In this document: positions 1-12,484 of the stretch, one piece after another
How the letters are laid out: each line of letters starts with the position of its first letter
Position numbering within the stretch: position 1 is the stretch's first letter
From: Cylindrobasidium torrendii FP15055 ss-10
Lineage: Eukaryota; Basidiomycota; Agaricomycetes; Agaricales; Physalacriaceae
Direction: 5' to 3'
Length of the DNA stretch: 64,000 nucleotides
Assembly: GCA_000934385.1 (NCBI GenBank)
Contig: KN880491.1
Location: forward strand, 1-64,000
Position numbers and translations under genes: made by a program
Notes under the pieces: model-generated
The model's input: only the letters and a program-made list of their open reading frames with translations
What the model was told of the DNA's origin: nothing
Database searches by the model: none

Positions 1-460
1 CCTGGCCGCGAGTCAGCTGCAAGTACTTGCCCGTAAGTACTTGACTTGTTGACTCGCAAATCCCTCAAGGGTCCGGGTCCCGGGGCAGATCCGAGTCCCG
101 GGATTGGGGGGCAAGTACTTGCGGTCACGGATCCGAGTCTGACTCGAGTCTGACTTGTGTGGAACTCTAGTGTGATTGGCCATACAAGGTCCGCAATCTG
201 TGCTTTTGCATTTCAAGCAGTAAGTACCCATTGTGACCTGCCAAACTCACGAGTACTTGAATGTGTACTCACGGGTACTTGTGGTGACTCGAATCTGCAT
301 GAGTACTTGCCAAAACATGGGTACTTGACTCATAGACCCGCGAGTCTCAGGGGGACTTGGATCCTTGCACAAGTCCAAGTCCCGGTTTTTGGGGGTGGGT
401 ACGTGAGGTCACGGATCCGGATCTGACTTGAGTCAGACTTGTGTGGAACTCTATCTAAGA
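1..460. repeat. decayed AGTACTTG-rich direct repeat
   Basis: The words GAGTACTTG, GGGTACTTG and CAAGTACTTG (the last a palindrome) recur many times here. Two related units of roughly 85 bases lie near 90-170 and 375-455. Each runs from a C/G-rich 'cccgg' segment through 'ggtcacggatccg' to 'gacttgtgtggaactcta'. The units differ by many substitutions, so the copies are old. No open frame or terminal inverted repeat is visible. It may be the edge of a transposon or of a dispersed repeat that continues outside the window. Confidence 0.6.
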
Positions 461-1676
461 CGTCTCTATAGTGACTTTTGACAATGCGATTGAGTCTTGT
501 GAGCCTTGAGGTGCCTCCCATCCTAGCGTTGGTGTGTCAAGATTTTGATTGGACTGACTGATCTGTCCTCCTGTTTTGGGTGGCACATACACGCAAGTGT
601 TGTCCAGAGGAAGAGTGTCTCTAACTCAGCTCTCCATGGATATTTTAGTCTCAGATGCAAACATGTGACTCGTCTATCATAGCTTCATAGCAAAACAATG
701 TACACAAACTTGTTAGATGCTTCATATAGCAAGTCTGTTGTATCCTAGTTCTAGTTCATTCGTTACAATTTGTAGTTCTAAAAATCGCAAAATCTCGGTG
801 GTTCAACGCGTGTGTACAAACACAGTGTATCACCACAAGGAAATTACCAATTTCCCAAGGCTTGCTAGAATCAAATGGTGGGGCATTGTTGCTGCGATGA
901 GCAGGAAGTGCAGCATATCCCTGAGTGATAGTGGGGGCTGTAGACATGTCACATGGCATTTGGATGGGATGGTGGAAAATCATTGAGAGAAAGACCTGGC
1001 AGTGGAGACGTAGTGCAAGGTGTTAGACCTATGAGCTGATTGACTGTTTTGCATAGGTTGTGAATCTGTATCCTCTGAGCTGCAACTTGTGAATGACACC
1101 TGGCATTGTCCTCACAAATGCAAAGCTTGGGATCAGAGAGATGGAACAAGCGGCTGGGCAAATTGTTGCCTATGCAAAATGGCTGCAAATCAGGAGGAGA
1201 AAATAAAGTTTAGTGGTGGTCACCAGATGTAGATATGTGGGTAGCTTGGGGAGTAGCAAGTACCACAAGTACACATGTGAGAATGGCAAGAATACGGCTC
1301 AATAGTGGGGGAATAGATGCTTCTAGTACAACCAAACTAGGTACTCTATATATATAATGTGAGGACCCATAAACAATGGGAGCTTAGGTAAGTAGTACTA
1401 TGCAGGAAAAGAGACAATAACAGTGATACATGCAAACAAAGGGAGCGATGGGGTATGGCCCATGTATCTTATTTAGTAGCCACGTGTGTGACTTTGTGCA
1501 CGTAGCACTTGGCCATCATCTACAGCAGCATTGTGAAATCCACTGTAAAAGAAGAAGCCCAACTCCATTTCATGGTGTAGGTTGAGAAGTTAATCTCTCA
1601 CAGAGCAGATGACAGGCTAAGATAGATAATTAAGGAAAGACTAGAAGTAGCATAAGTCCAAGAGTCCACGTCAATG
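461..1676. other. gene-free stretch, nothing recognised
   Basis: Only short overlapping frames with no intron signals or family resemblance are present. The sequence is A/T-richer than the neighbouring genes and includes a TATATATA run near 1,347. It may hold the 3' untranslated part of the gene that ends at 1,677. Confidence 0.4.
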
Positions 1677-4600
1677 TTACATGCCAGGACGCCAGCTTGA
1701 CGGCGGTAACCCTCCCAGGCGCTTCTTGCCACCTGCGTTGCCCGCGCTCCCACTAGGCTGTTTGGCAGGCGATGCCGGCTGGCTCACTGTCCGCGGTCTC
1801 GATGACTTTGACGTGCTCGCAGGAACCGCTGGCACAGGAGGCGCGTTCGGTGGGAAGAAGCCGCTCTGCCGACTGCCAAAGTCACCGCCCGCGACACTCC
1901 GCGACGTGATGCCACCGCCATATGCCGACTGTGAGCCCCACCCGCCGCCTCCGCCTCCGTATTCGCTCCGCGCACCGCCGCCGCCATACATCGACTGCGT
2001 CCCCCAAGCGCTCCCGCCTCCGCCTCCGTATGCACTGCCTGCCGTCGACATACCCATGGACGAGTATGTTTCCCACTGATCTGCAGCAGCAGCCATGGCC
2101 TGCTGGGCAACGGCCATTTGGTACGCCTGCTTCGCATACATCATCGCGTGCTGGTGTGCCGCCAGAAATGCGGCGTCGCCAGTAGCTTGCTGGGGTATGC
2201 CCGGCATGAACTGAGATGGATGTAGCATTTGCTGCTGCATCATAGGCATGTTCATCATGGGCATGTTCATGTTCATGTTCATCTGTGGCATGTTCATCAT
2301 GGGCATATTCATCATTGGCATTTGCCAGCCACCGGCAGGGGACGGGCCAGGAGCAAACATCGCCGAGGCGCGACCTGCATTCAAGGGAGAATCCTCGTCA
2401 TCGTCGTTGTTCGCTATCGGGCCACGCCCATTGACGGCATTTCCAAGCTAGAGTTCCCGATTAGTACACCCAAATGGCAACGGATAAAGCAGGCAAACCC
2501 ACCTCGATGGCGGCACGCGCTTCCTCTCTCCTTCTTGCGAGCTCTTTTTTCTCCTTGTCCCTCCTCACATCCTTGGCTTCCGATCCACTTGGTCGGCGGG
2601 GCCGAGATTGGCCAGAGACAGGCGCGTTTAAGTCCTGTACACCAATATCACTGCCATCGCGAGGCGTTGAGGGCTGCATGCCGCTGCTTGAACCACCAGT
2701 CGAGCTGGCAGGGCTGCTGACGGGTATTTGTAGAGGTAGACCGGAGGATTTCCTGGGGGTTGGTGCTGGGCCTGATGGTTTCTGTAACCGAACGGGGGGC
2801 TGCACAAACGAGGAGCCGCTCGGAGCCCGGTGACGGGGAGCAGGCGGTTGAACAGGGCGGGATGGGCGGGCATTGCTCGACGCAGAAGAGGCGCTAGACG
2901 ACGCACTACTAGAGCTGACCCCTGTGGCAGACGAGCTGGCACCGGATACCAGTCTTTGAGTAGGCCGCACCGAAGGCGTCGGGACCTGTGATGGTGTCGC
3001 CGTAGTCAAATCTGGGGAGATAGTACCAGTTGCGCTGACACCAGATGATGAGGCTCTATGCTGGGGGCGGGATGTAACAGCGAATCCCGGGCGTGGTTCC
3101 CGGCGGGTTATGGGTATCGGCTTGAAAGAACTTTCCCTTGTGTGTTCTGCTTGAGGCGCGGGGTTGGTCGGTGCGGCATGCGGCTCGTCGTCGCTAGGAT
3201 CGCTTTCCCCAGTCCGGGAAATGAGGCGCACGCCAGCGCCAAGCATCGAGCGGAGATCACTCATGCCTTCACCATCAGAGATAGTGCTTGTAGCTCGTGG
3301 CGGTGGGTTATCACTTGATGTGCGACGATGTCCCACAGTCTCGCGGGGTTGGCGCTGCTGGAGCAGCTCCGTGGAAGGTTGTCGCCTGGCTTCCAGTGGT
3401 GGTTGCTTTTTGATGCCTGAGGGAGGCAAAATCTCTCGACTATTCTCCTTGGACATGTGAGGACGACCAGGTACTGCGGAAAGCTCGGGGGAACGCATAG
3501 AAATGGGGCTCGCGACAAATTCGTTCCGAGGAGGAGCAAGGGAAGATTCTGCGGTGGTTTTCCGCGAAGGCGCGAACCGAGTATGTATCTCAGGACTAGG
3601 TCGATGGGGGCTAGTATCCACAGGTGTGATGGGTTTGCTTTTCATAAGCGGTGATGACGGCGGCGACGGGAACTTTGTGGTCGGCGAAGAGGTTGAAGTC
3701 ACGTTCGCGGATAATAATGTTGGACCATGCGTAAATCCATCTGGCGACTTGTTGGCCAAGTTGGAAGTTGGAGGACGCGTAACGAGTGTGTTGATGTCGA
3801 TGAGAGGTTTCTTCGAAGCGAGAGAATGGGTAGAATTATTTGACAAATTGGACATGGAGCTTCCTGGACGTCGAGGTGGCACAAGACGAGCTAGCGGCGC
3901 ATCGTCTTCGGAATCTGAACTGTCCGAATCCAGGGTTATCTGGCGCTTGGGCGGAATGGCTGGACGAGAGGCTGCGCCTACTGAGACGTGAGAGTGGCTA
4001 CGACCATGGCAAGAGGACATACCAATGACATCCTTGATAGTTGATGGATCTGATGCAGTCGAGCCGTGCCGTATGTGGTTGTTCGCTAGAAGATATTAAG
4101 AAAGGCAACGTATGTATACATCCTGTACACTCACCATTTGCTTGGGCAATTCTAGATGCTCTCTTGGCCGATGCGTCGGGTGTGAGAGCGCTAGTTGATC
4201 GGCTCGCTCTGCGACGCGGTGTCACCGTAGGAGAATCGTCTGCATTGTTTCGCAGAGGCCCGTGTCCCATCTCGGAGCGTGCTGTATTCAGTTTCTCCCG
4301 TGACCGCGTGTCTCCGCGCTGAGTGACTGTGCGCCTGCGTTGGATGGTCCCACCATCTTCATCCTCGCTCTCCTCCTCCTCCTCTTCATCTTCAGAGGAA
4401 TCCGAATCATAACGGCTAGGACGGCCTCTGACAGGTTTCGTGCCAAATTTCGGCGGAAGGACTGGGCCTGGGATCCCGTGGGGGCTAGGCGAACGAATTG
4501 GGATCCCATGTGGACTTGGTGAACGGAAAGAGGGCACAGGAGAGCCGGCTGTACTCCGCCTCGCTTGCGCCTCGCGAAAGGCGGCAACCGAAATGCGCTG

Positions 4601-5269
4601 AGATGAGTCTGACGCATTGCTGGCGCCCCGAGATCTGGTCCCCGGCGGGTTTGGGGGCGTGAGCGACGCGGTAGAGGATGTCGGTGATGAAGCGCCAATA
4701 TGCCGAAACGACTTGAGGTTGAATGAAGCATCCTCGGGCATCGGCAAGCTCGGCCTGGACGACGAATCCACTTTGGTGGGTGTGGAGTTGGCAGACTTGG
4801 ACCAATTAAAGAACGGGCGTTTTGCAGGGCCGTCGGGGCGTCCTGCACCGGCCATCGCGAGTGAATCCATTGGGAGAGAGCGTGTGGAGAGAGCATTATT
4901 AACGTCGCCGTATGCGCCAAAAGCGGGAGGGCTTTGTTGGAAACTGTCGTCTGTGTTTGCACTAGTGACGCTCACGCTGTCACCAGCTTCAGACCCTTTC
5001 TTGCGGCCAAATCCTAAGCGTATCTTGCTCGACGATGCAACGGGAGCGCTAGGACTAGGCCGACTGGGCGACCGGGCGTCATTCGGGTGCAAGTGACTGC
5101 GACCGTTCGGACTCGTAGCCTTGTTTGCATTCACACGAAAGTAGTCCGACGTTGCTGAACCAGCCGTGGAATCTCCGTGGCTCTCTTGACTAGTTCTACT
5201 AGACGAGCTCTTAGCGTCGGTCGCCCTGTCCGACTTGTGTTTCTTGGAGAATATCCCGAGGAGAGGCAT
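1677..5269 (-). CDS. large disordered serine/proline-rich protein
   Basis: Three exons join in frame: 5269-4135, 4085-2503 and 2447-1677, giving 1,162 residues. The introns are 49 and 55 bases; the first starts GTGAGT and ends TTCTAG. The N-terminus is MPLLGIFSKKHKS. Most of the chain is Ser/Pro/Arg-rich and looks unstructured, with an acidic SDSSEDEEEEEESEDED-type run in the first third. The last exon carries a Met/Asn-rich tract (about residues 945-985) built from MPMMNMPQMN-like units, then Tyr-Gly-rich repeats, and ends SWRPGM. I recognise no enzyme domain and give no function. Similar low-complexity proteins are common in fungi as scaffold or signalling adaptors, but that is only a family-level impression. 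Confidence 0.75.
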
Positions 5270-5716
5270 GTTGATTGGTATCTTTGCAGGTTTGAGCAGT
5301 GGTTTAGCGAGATTATTTCAGAGACACACCAAGGCTTGTCGCTATGGCAGAAACCGCGTCGCGGTGGCCAGTCACGGCGAGCAGATGGTTCGAGGCAAAA
5401 CCCACGCCCACGTGTGACATCAGACGTACAGATGGCAGTGATCACCGGCCCTCTTCCGGTCCTCGATGCAAAGTCGAACGCAGCGCGTGTTGTCCACCCT
5501 CGAAACAACAACATAGTAATACTGCGACAACGCCTTATGCACGGCGCAGACCAGAGCGGACCACCAGATATTAACAAAAATGCAAAGAGTACGTTATTGT
5601 GTCTATACGCAACTAGTACAGTGTAATACGCGAGAATGTCATCATCGACGTCGCAAAGGTATATGTACAACAAGGAAACGAACATGCTCGTCCTCTTACA
5701 GATAGCAAGCACACAT

Positions 5717-8028
5717 TTATGCTCTGCCCTTTGGTGCCGTCTTGGAGAACAGCTTCGCCTTCTCAATCGCGGCGTGACCTAGAGAGTGATGTTCAGTCCA
5801 GAGATCAACACTTGGAACGAAATACTCACTCTCGTTGACGAGAATTTTCTTGTAATCAACAATGCTAATGTCCTCCTTGGTCAAGTTCCGAATCGTCTTA
5901 TTCGCAACCTCCCAAAGCTCCTCCGCAACCTGCGAAATTAGACCTGCGACCGATGTTAGTCCTATACATTGCCTATACGCGCAGCACAGCAGTTTGCTCA
6001 CGGAAGTCGTGGGACACAATGACCACGCCGCCCTCGAACTGTTTGATAGCTTTAGCCAGAGCGTCGATACTTTCCATATCCAAGTGATTCGTCGGCTCAT
6101 CAAGGAGGAGAATGTGGGGGTGTTCCATGGCCAACTGCGCGAATACGACGCTGAGAATGTGTCAGCAAGTCTGCACTGCGTTGAGAAGTGTCTAGCCGAC
6201 CGATTCTTCAACCCGTCGGATAGTTGCCTGATTGGCGAGGTTTGGTGACTGCCTGACAGACCGAAGCGACCAAGTTGTGCGCGCCATGCCTGTGCACTTA
6301 GTTGAAGCAGCTTGATGACACCAAAGTGGAAGTAAACGTACCTGGACATCCTTCTCGGGGAACTTCTGCGAGAAGAGCTTCTGGAAGTATTCAATGGGTG
6401 TCGAGTCGAACGGTAGCTGGTCGGCACTGTGTTGCGAATACTTGGCGAGTTTGAGTTGAACGTGCTTGGAAATCGTCCCCTGTGAAGGTTGCAGAGCGCC
6501 CGTGATGAGGTGCAGCAGCGTTGACTTTCCGGTACCGTTCGCGCCAAGAATGGCCACACGAGAATCCATGCTACTGGGTATCAGGTTTGGGAAACAACGG
6601 TGAGACGAATGGCTTACTCGATACCAAACGATAAGTCCTGGTAAAGATAATCCTCCTTCTTCCCCGAGTACGAGAAAGCGACACTGTCGAAAGCAATGAT
6701 GGGAGGGGGTAGCCTTCGAATGTCTTCGAATATGAAGGACAGGGGACGTCCGACCTCAACCTTCTCGACAAGACCAGCAGCTTCCATCTTGTCGATAATT
6801 TTCTGCTTTGATTTCGCTTGTCGCACAAGGTTGGCGTATGTACCAGCGGATGCGATGAATCTGACACCACAAGTTAGCCACACAATGGTATATGCAAAGG
6901 TGAGGGTACATACTTCTTAATGTGCGCAATTTCTTCTTGCTGCTTTGCGTATGCCTTCATTTGGTTCGTCTCGTTTTCGCTCCTTGTCCTGACGTACGTC
7001 GTGTAGTTACCGGTGTAGTAGACGAGCTTCTTTTTGGGCGTGAGATCCATGATGTTTGTGCAAACCGAATCCATGAAATCTTGAGAGTGGGAAGTGATGA
7101 CGAGGATATGGTTGTAGGTGGATAAGTATGCCTCGAGCCAAACGACGGCACCAAGATCCAGATGATTCGTGGGCTCATCGAGGAGAAGGAGATGGGGCTT
7201 GATGAACAACGCGCGCGCAAGCGAGACACGCATACGCCAACCACCAGACATGTCCTTCGTCGGCTTCTTCATCATCGTCTGAGAAAACCCAAGACCGTGG
7301 AGAATGCTAGACGCCTTCGTCTCAAATGTGTTGGGATCCAGTTCTTCAAGTTCCTCGTATGCAGCGTCAAGAGCGACATCGTCAACGTCGTCCGCTACGG
7401 ATAGATCTTCGATGTATTTTTCGAGTTTCGCAACCTTGGCCCGCGCAGAAGCGACAATGTAATCCACTGCGTTCACGTCCGTAGGCTCAGCCTCTCCGCT
7501 GACAATGTATATGTCGATGTGTTCGGGGATTTCGATGTCACGGTTGGCAATAGATTGAAGGAAAGTAGACTATAACCAATCAGCAAAGCCACATTAGCAG
7601 CACGCTGCAACATACCTTTCCGGAGCCGTTCTCTCCAAGTAGACCATAACGCTGTCCATAGTTGAGGGCGATCTCGGCGCCCTCGATTAGCAGACGGCCG
7701 TGGAACGAGAGCGTGTACTGATCAATCTTGATATCGCGGCCCTTGACGTCGGACGAAAGCACTCCTGCCGCGCTCCTGAAATACGGTTTTAACATCAAAC
7801 TCAGAGCACCTGTTGCGTGTTCACGTACCTGTCGGTAGCGGCGGTCAGCTTTGCCATGGACGTCGTCAAATCTTCTTGGCTGCCAGCAGCGCTCGTTAAA
7901 GGCGTGTTGACGCTGCTCCCATTGACCGACTCGGAGGGCGTATTGGATGATGATGCAGTGCCTCCTTTGGAGGCTTGCTTTGCAGCCTTCTCAGCGAGAC
8001 GCTTCTGCTTGGATGCTGAGGGTGCCAT
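5717..8028 (-). CDS. ARB1: ABC-F ATPase, Arb1/ABCF2 ribosome biogenesis factor
   Basis: Nine exons (8028-7829, 7775-7616, 7569-6914, 6860-6618, 6570-6342, 6289-6201, 6150-6002, 5943-5830, 5778-5717) give 633 residues with every junction in frame. The start [18 protein letters not shown] has the Lys/Ala-rich head of Arb1. The first nucleotide-binding domain has Walker A GENGSGK at residues 114-120, split from its Ser-Thr by an intron, then the signature MSGGW and [12 protein letters not shown]. The linker '[19 protein letters not shown]' is diagnostic of ABCF2. The second domain has GANGTGKS at about 429-436 and the Arb1-style signature LSDGLKNR. There are no membrane segments, as expected for a soluble ABC-F protein that helps 40S and 60S ribosome maturation. 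One donor (GTCGGC at 6200) is weak, but the frame demands it. Confidence 0.95.
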
Positions 8029-11000
8029 GGTCGTTGCAGTAATCGATCCCAAAAACTTATTTTGTGACACAGATGCGACGATTACTTCATATCCATGACG
8101 TCATCGTACAACACAGCATTCACGCGTGGGACCCTTCTTAACATACCCTCTCATGCTCTATTTTCCCAAAGCTCACTGAGTTCATGTACCGGTCTAATTC
8201 GATTTAATTTACCCAGAAAGACTCAGAATCAATCTTCTCGTTGTACCTCAACATTCCGACTTAACGCTACGCTCACTGGCAAGCGTTTACCTTTGGCACC
8301 CGAGAATTGCCATTAACCAGTAGCTCCCAACCTCCACCTGCCTAAAATCTTGGTGTCAGGACGTGAACATTCTTTGGAAACACTGCGGGAAAGCTATCAG
8401 TGGTCAACCGTCCTCGGTGACGTCTTGGATCTCGATTTATGTGTTTGAAAGGTTCGAGCTCATTCGCGTAGTAGTGCTTGGTGTGGGGTTGTGTCGAATG
8501 AATACGGTATATGCATGGACGTATTCAAATTATTCCCTCACCATTCGCAGCCACTTTACGTTGCAGCAGTGCACTCTACAGCCTGCGTTGCTCGACAGGG
8601 TATCGCGTCTGCTCAGTTGGGTGCTTTATACTGGACGAAGACACACAGTATACCCTGTCCACTAACTGAAGTGTTCTCTGGGCCTCAACATCCTTGCGCC
8701 CGTGTCTTCCTTTCTTCAATGTTTGCATTTAGACTGATTGCATCGTTCTACTAATTGCTATCTCTCTAGCAGACGGTTTCTACACTGTATACACTTCCCT
8801 CTAAATCTACAGCACGAGCCACACGGCAGTGAAAGGACGATGATTAGACGGACTGTATCGTGCGTATAGCGAACCGTACCTTCGAAAGGACGCTGGCAAA
8901 TCCAAACACTCCAAAAATCTCATGGTGTCATCATTATGTGCATACTTACTATTAGTTGAAGGTCGGCTGAAGGTCAAACTGAAGAAGGATTTTTTCTCAC
9001 TCCCGCGAAGCTGTCTCCGGCCGGCCGGGGTCTGCACCTTGTATTGCCCCCACACCAAACTCCGATGCCCCGTGCCATACTTCCTAGTCGATAGCCTCCT
9101 ACTGCTCTTTTTTTCTCACGACTAATTCCAGTCATTCTCGAGCAATTCAGACTTTTTTGCTTCTTTGAACACGCACATCTACGCTTCGTCCTTCATAACT
9201 CAGGCCCTCGGGGATTCATTATGGTGTTCAACCTGGCCGAGTTCATAATTGGTTCCATCCCCCTCCCCCGGTGTAGGAACGTACCGACGTAGGTTCAATT
9301 CTTCTTTTGCGCTTCGTTGGGTGAGTATTTCCTGCGTGAGAGAAGCAAGCAACTCAAGTGCAATACAGATGGTCATTGAACTTCCTCGGAGCTGACGCTG
9401 AAGAACCTACCTCGTGTGTCCGTGCGTTTCTTAGTCCTTTGTTCGCGGAGGCTGCTTCTGAGTAGCGTATGACTTTGAGTCCGCCATTGACTATCCTTTT
9501 AAGGTAAAGACTCTACTGGTCTCCCATTTTGGATTGACGTCGTTCCATCCATACTATGCACACATATTCCTGTCGCCCCCGTCATTGAATTTCCGCACAG
9601 CAGTAAGTACCACTTGCCCTCCATCGCGCGCCACGTTACGTGCGTCACAAATCTATACATCGAAGTTCGAACCCGCGCTTACAACGTGACTCTGTGAAAT
9701 TTCCACGCAGCGGCAAGTTTGATTGCCTCTCACGGTTGCGAGTGGCACCTTGCACCGATTAATGTCCCATAGGTATGTAGCCTACTCACCTACACATCAC
9801 AGCTGCACAAACAAAGCTAGTGAAACGTGAAATGTACTCAACAGTCGCCCTCCACGGTACTCACCATCGGCCTACAAGGACGCCATCGTGACCCGGCGAG
9901 CCAACTGTCGGGCCCGGCAGATATCTTGCTTTCCGTGTAAGACGGGCCCTCACGTCTGTCCCTTCGAACGAAGCCATGCCTGAGTTAGCGAGGAAGGCGG
10001 CGACACCCCCGTCAGCGTCTTCTCGTTTCAATTCTATCCGTGGGTTTGCTACTTAGATGTCAGTCACCCCGCAAAACTCGCAAATGTCTGCAGGTGGATG
10101 AACGGCAAACGACCGACCATGGTCCGCTCCAAGCACCGTAAACTAGCTTATTGATGGGAGAGTCAAAGTATCGCGGTGCTCACCGGGTTGCCTCGCAAGT
10201 TTGAACTTGCAGAGGATCGAGCAACTGTATTTCTTCTTAAAGTGCCAGCCTCGCGCTAGCCTCAGCCAGCCTATGCCCCGCTGCATGTCATAAACTGCAT
10301 GCTCATTGTCCTTCGAGATCGGGACCGCCGTGACCTACTTCGTTCCAACAATGGCTTTTCTCTGCAAACGTAGTAGTACATGGCACCTCGATTATGTACT
10401 CGCAGCCTTGCGCCATCCTGACGGGTGATGTATACGGAGATAAATACGCTTAGATGGGTTTTTGTACCAATTGAGCGTATGTTTTCCGCCTCCAGAAATC
10501 GAGCGTGTTCTGCCTTCTCTGGGACGTGTGGCGGATAGGCTGCCGTTTTCTGGAGCACGATCTCCAAGGTATCGATTGCGAGACGACTGTTTAGGGGAGC
10601 GCCGACAGAAATGACAATGCGCTGGGTCAGAGGCGAGCGCAACATGCGCTTTGCCTATCTGTGATTCCTTCGGCCAGCGAAAACCCCCGCGATCTACCTG
10701 ACGCTGGTAACACCCAAAAATGGAAAGCAAAGGTGTTGTGGTCAGGACCGCTGGCGACGATCACACCCAGTGAAGAGAACGGTAAGAAACAGAGGGATTT
10801 GTACAACGGTGAGTAGACTAGCCATTCTATGTCCAGTCTTGTTCAGTCCTTGGAGTTTTTATGCTAAAGCGTGGCAAATTCAACGGCCTTGAAGCATAAA
10901 TATGGAGCTGCTATTACATGTGTATATGTAGACATACGACTTGGTTGCATTTGAAGACATCGCTTGGGTGAATCCCCAATAGACCATTAATGGTACCCTG

Positions 11001-12484
11001 AGTTCATTGTCCATAACCATCGGACAATGCTTGTTTTTCTACAAACCTGAAGATTCTTCGAAACCCTGGAGATTCAAAGCCAGTTTGATGCGTAACGAGC
11101 CCTATTCAGGTTCAAAGCTCCAGCTCGTGGCTCGCACATTCAGTAACAAACAAAAAGTCCCTGCGACGATGGGCCTTTGTTGGTTCCACGGAAGCAAAGC
11201 ATTTCTGGGTAGCTCTAGTGTGTGCCGTAACTGACTGAGGGGGACAAGCTGGGGACGAGTTTTGTCTCCTTACCAGCATAGGAGTGACTAGTATTTTTTT
11301 TACTCCGAGAACGAGCGCGCCGTTGCAGACTGTCGGATATCAAACAGCTCGTCAAAAATCGCGCAACCCAAAGCCCACAGGACATAAGACTACGGCGCTA
11401 CAAGAGCCAGTAACCGAGGGCCTTTCTCCATCCAAGCGGGATGTAATTGTAGCTGTAGTTAGAAGATGGAAAAATTACGTGCAATGGAGTGCCGCCGCCT
11501 GCTGGCCGACGTGCGGTTCAAATTCGGAAGCATGCCGTGGTTATTTATTGTGCAAAATTGAACGCACGCTGGAATTGAGGGTGATCACAGGGCCAGAAGG
11601 AGCTCAATGAAAGATGCGGTGTGTTCCGTATAACTTAACTACAATTGGAGTGCAAGAAGAGAGCAAAGCGCAAAGGACCATTGCTTGGCCCATTGCCGCG
11701 ATCGAGGTCTGGAAGCCAGAAAGCGGCGGGACTCGGCGCTTTGCTGCTAGGCAAAGAATGAGGGAGAATTCCGAAGATCTGATAGGCAGGAGGCCCGCCC
11801 TGCACGGCGTCTGTTGGAGAGAGATCAGGGTTCAAAAGTCAATATATTGGAGCTGATGCGCGCGTGATGCGTATGAAACGCGTGGTCGAGGGCGCAAAGA
11901 CTGCAGGGCATATGTGAGAATTTACCAGAATACCCATCGCTAGCTCTTCTCAATAGACATACAACTTTTTGGCAACCTTGCTTCCTAGAACAGGAATTCT
12001 TGGAGAGGCCCAAGAGGCAACAGAATCAACGCGACCGCGGTCAGAAGGCAAGCAATGAAACAATCAAGGGAAGGCAAATTCAACCTAAGCCTTTTATGGT
12101 AATGAGTATAATATTACGTGTTCTGAGCGGAGTCGGGAAAAAAATGCGTTATTGACATGCAGCCCAACACAAATGGAAAGGCCTTTGTTTTTTTAGAAGA
12201 CATCTCAGGAAAGAAAAAAGAATGTACATTCGGATATTATGGCGACAGCATGGAACGGGACGAAGGGCGGACACTTGATGGGATGGCGGATATCGACGCG
12301 GAGTGCGCAGGTGACAGTTCGGCACGTGTCGGCCAGATATACTATTTAGATCAAATTTTGCACGGATCTGGATCTTGAAAACATAAACGGCCAACATAGC
12401 GAAACCCGTGCCGCTTATCGAGAACTTATTTGAACCCTGCGACTCGGCTCTCCTGCTTGTTCTCCATCTCCCCTTCTTTGCCCA
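8029..12484. other. 4.4 kb without a supported gene
   Basis: This separates two divergent genes, ARB1 and an Nrg1-like factor. No frame above about 125 codons appears and none has a recognisable motif. Pyrimidine-rich leader-like sequence followed by a short 22-codon frame begins near 9,222, and GT-rich donor-like words such as gtaagt near 9,604 are present. They may belong to a long spliced leader or non-coding transcript, but I cannot join them into a convincing gene. Long upstream regions are common for fungal transcription-factor genes. Confidence 0.5.

Noticed and set aside
1681..2720. Plus-strand frames with Pro-rich or His/Met-rich translations
   Set aside because: They are antisense shadows of the repeat-rich exons of the large disordered protein.
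9650..9690. Second GTTCGAACC-like tRNA hint
   Set aside because: The flanks do not form a T-arm or acceptor stem.
10271..10730. Two overlapping minus-strand frames of 112-124 codons
   Set aside because: No motifs and no splice signals. One begins MLRSPLTQRIV and the other MLSIFGCYQ, with composition typical of chance frames.
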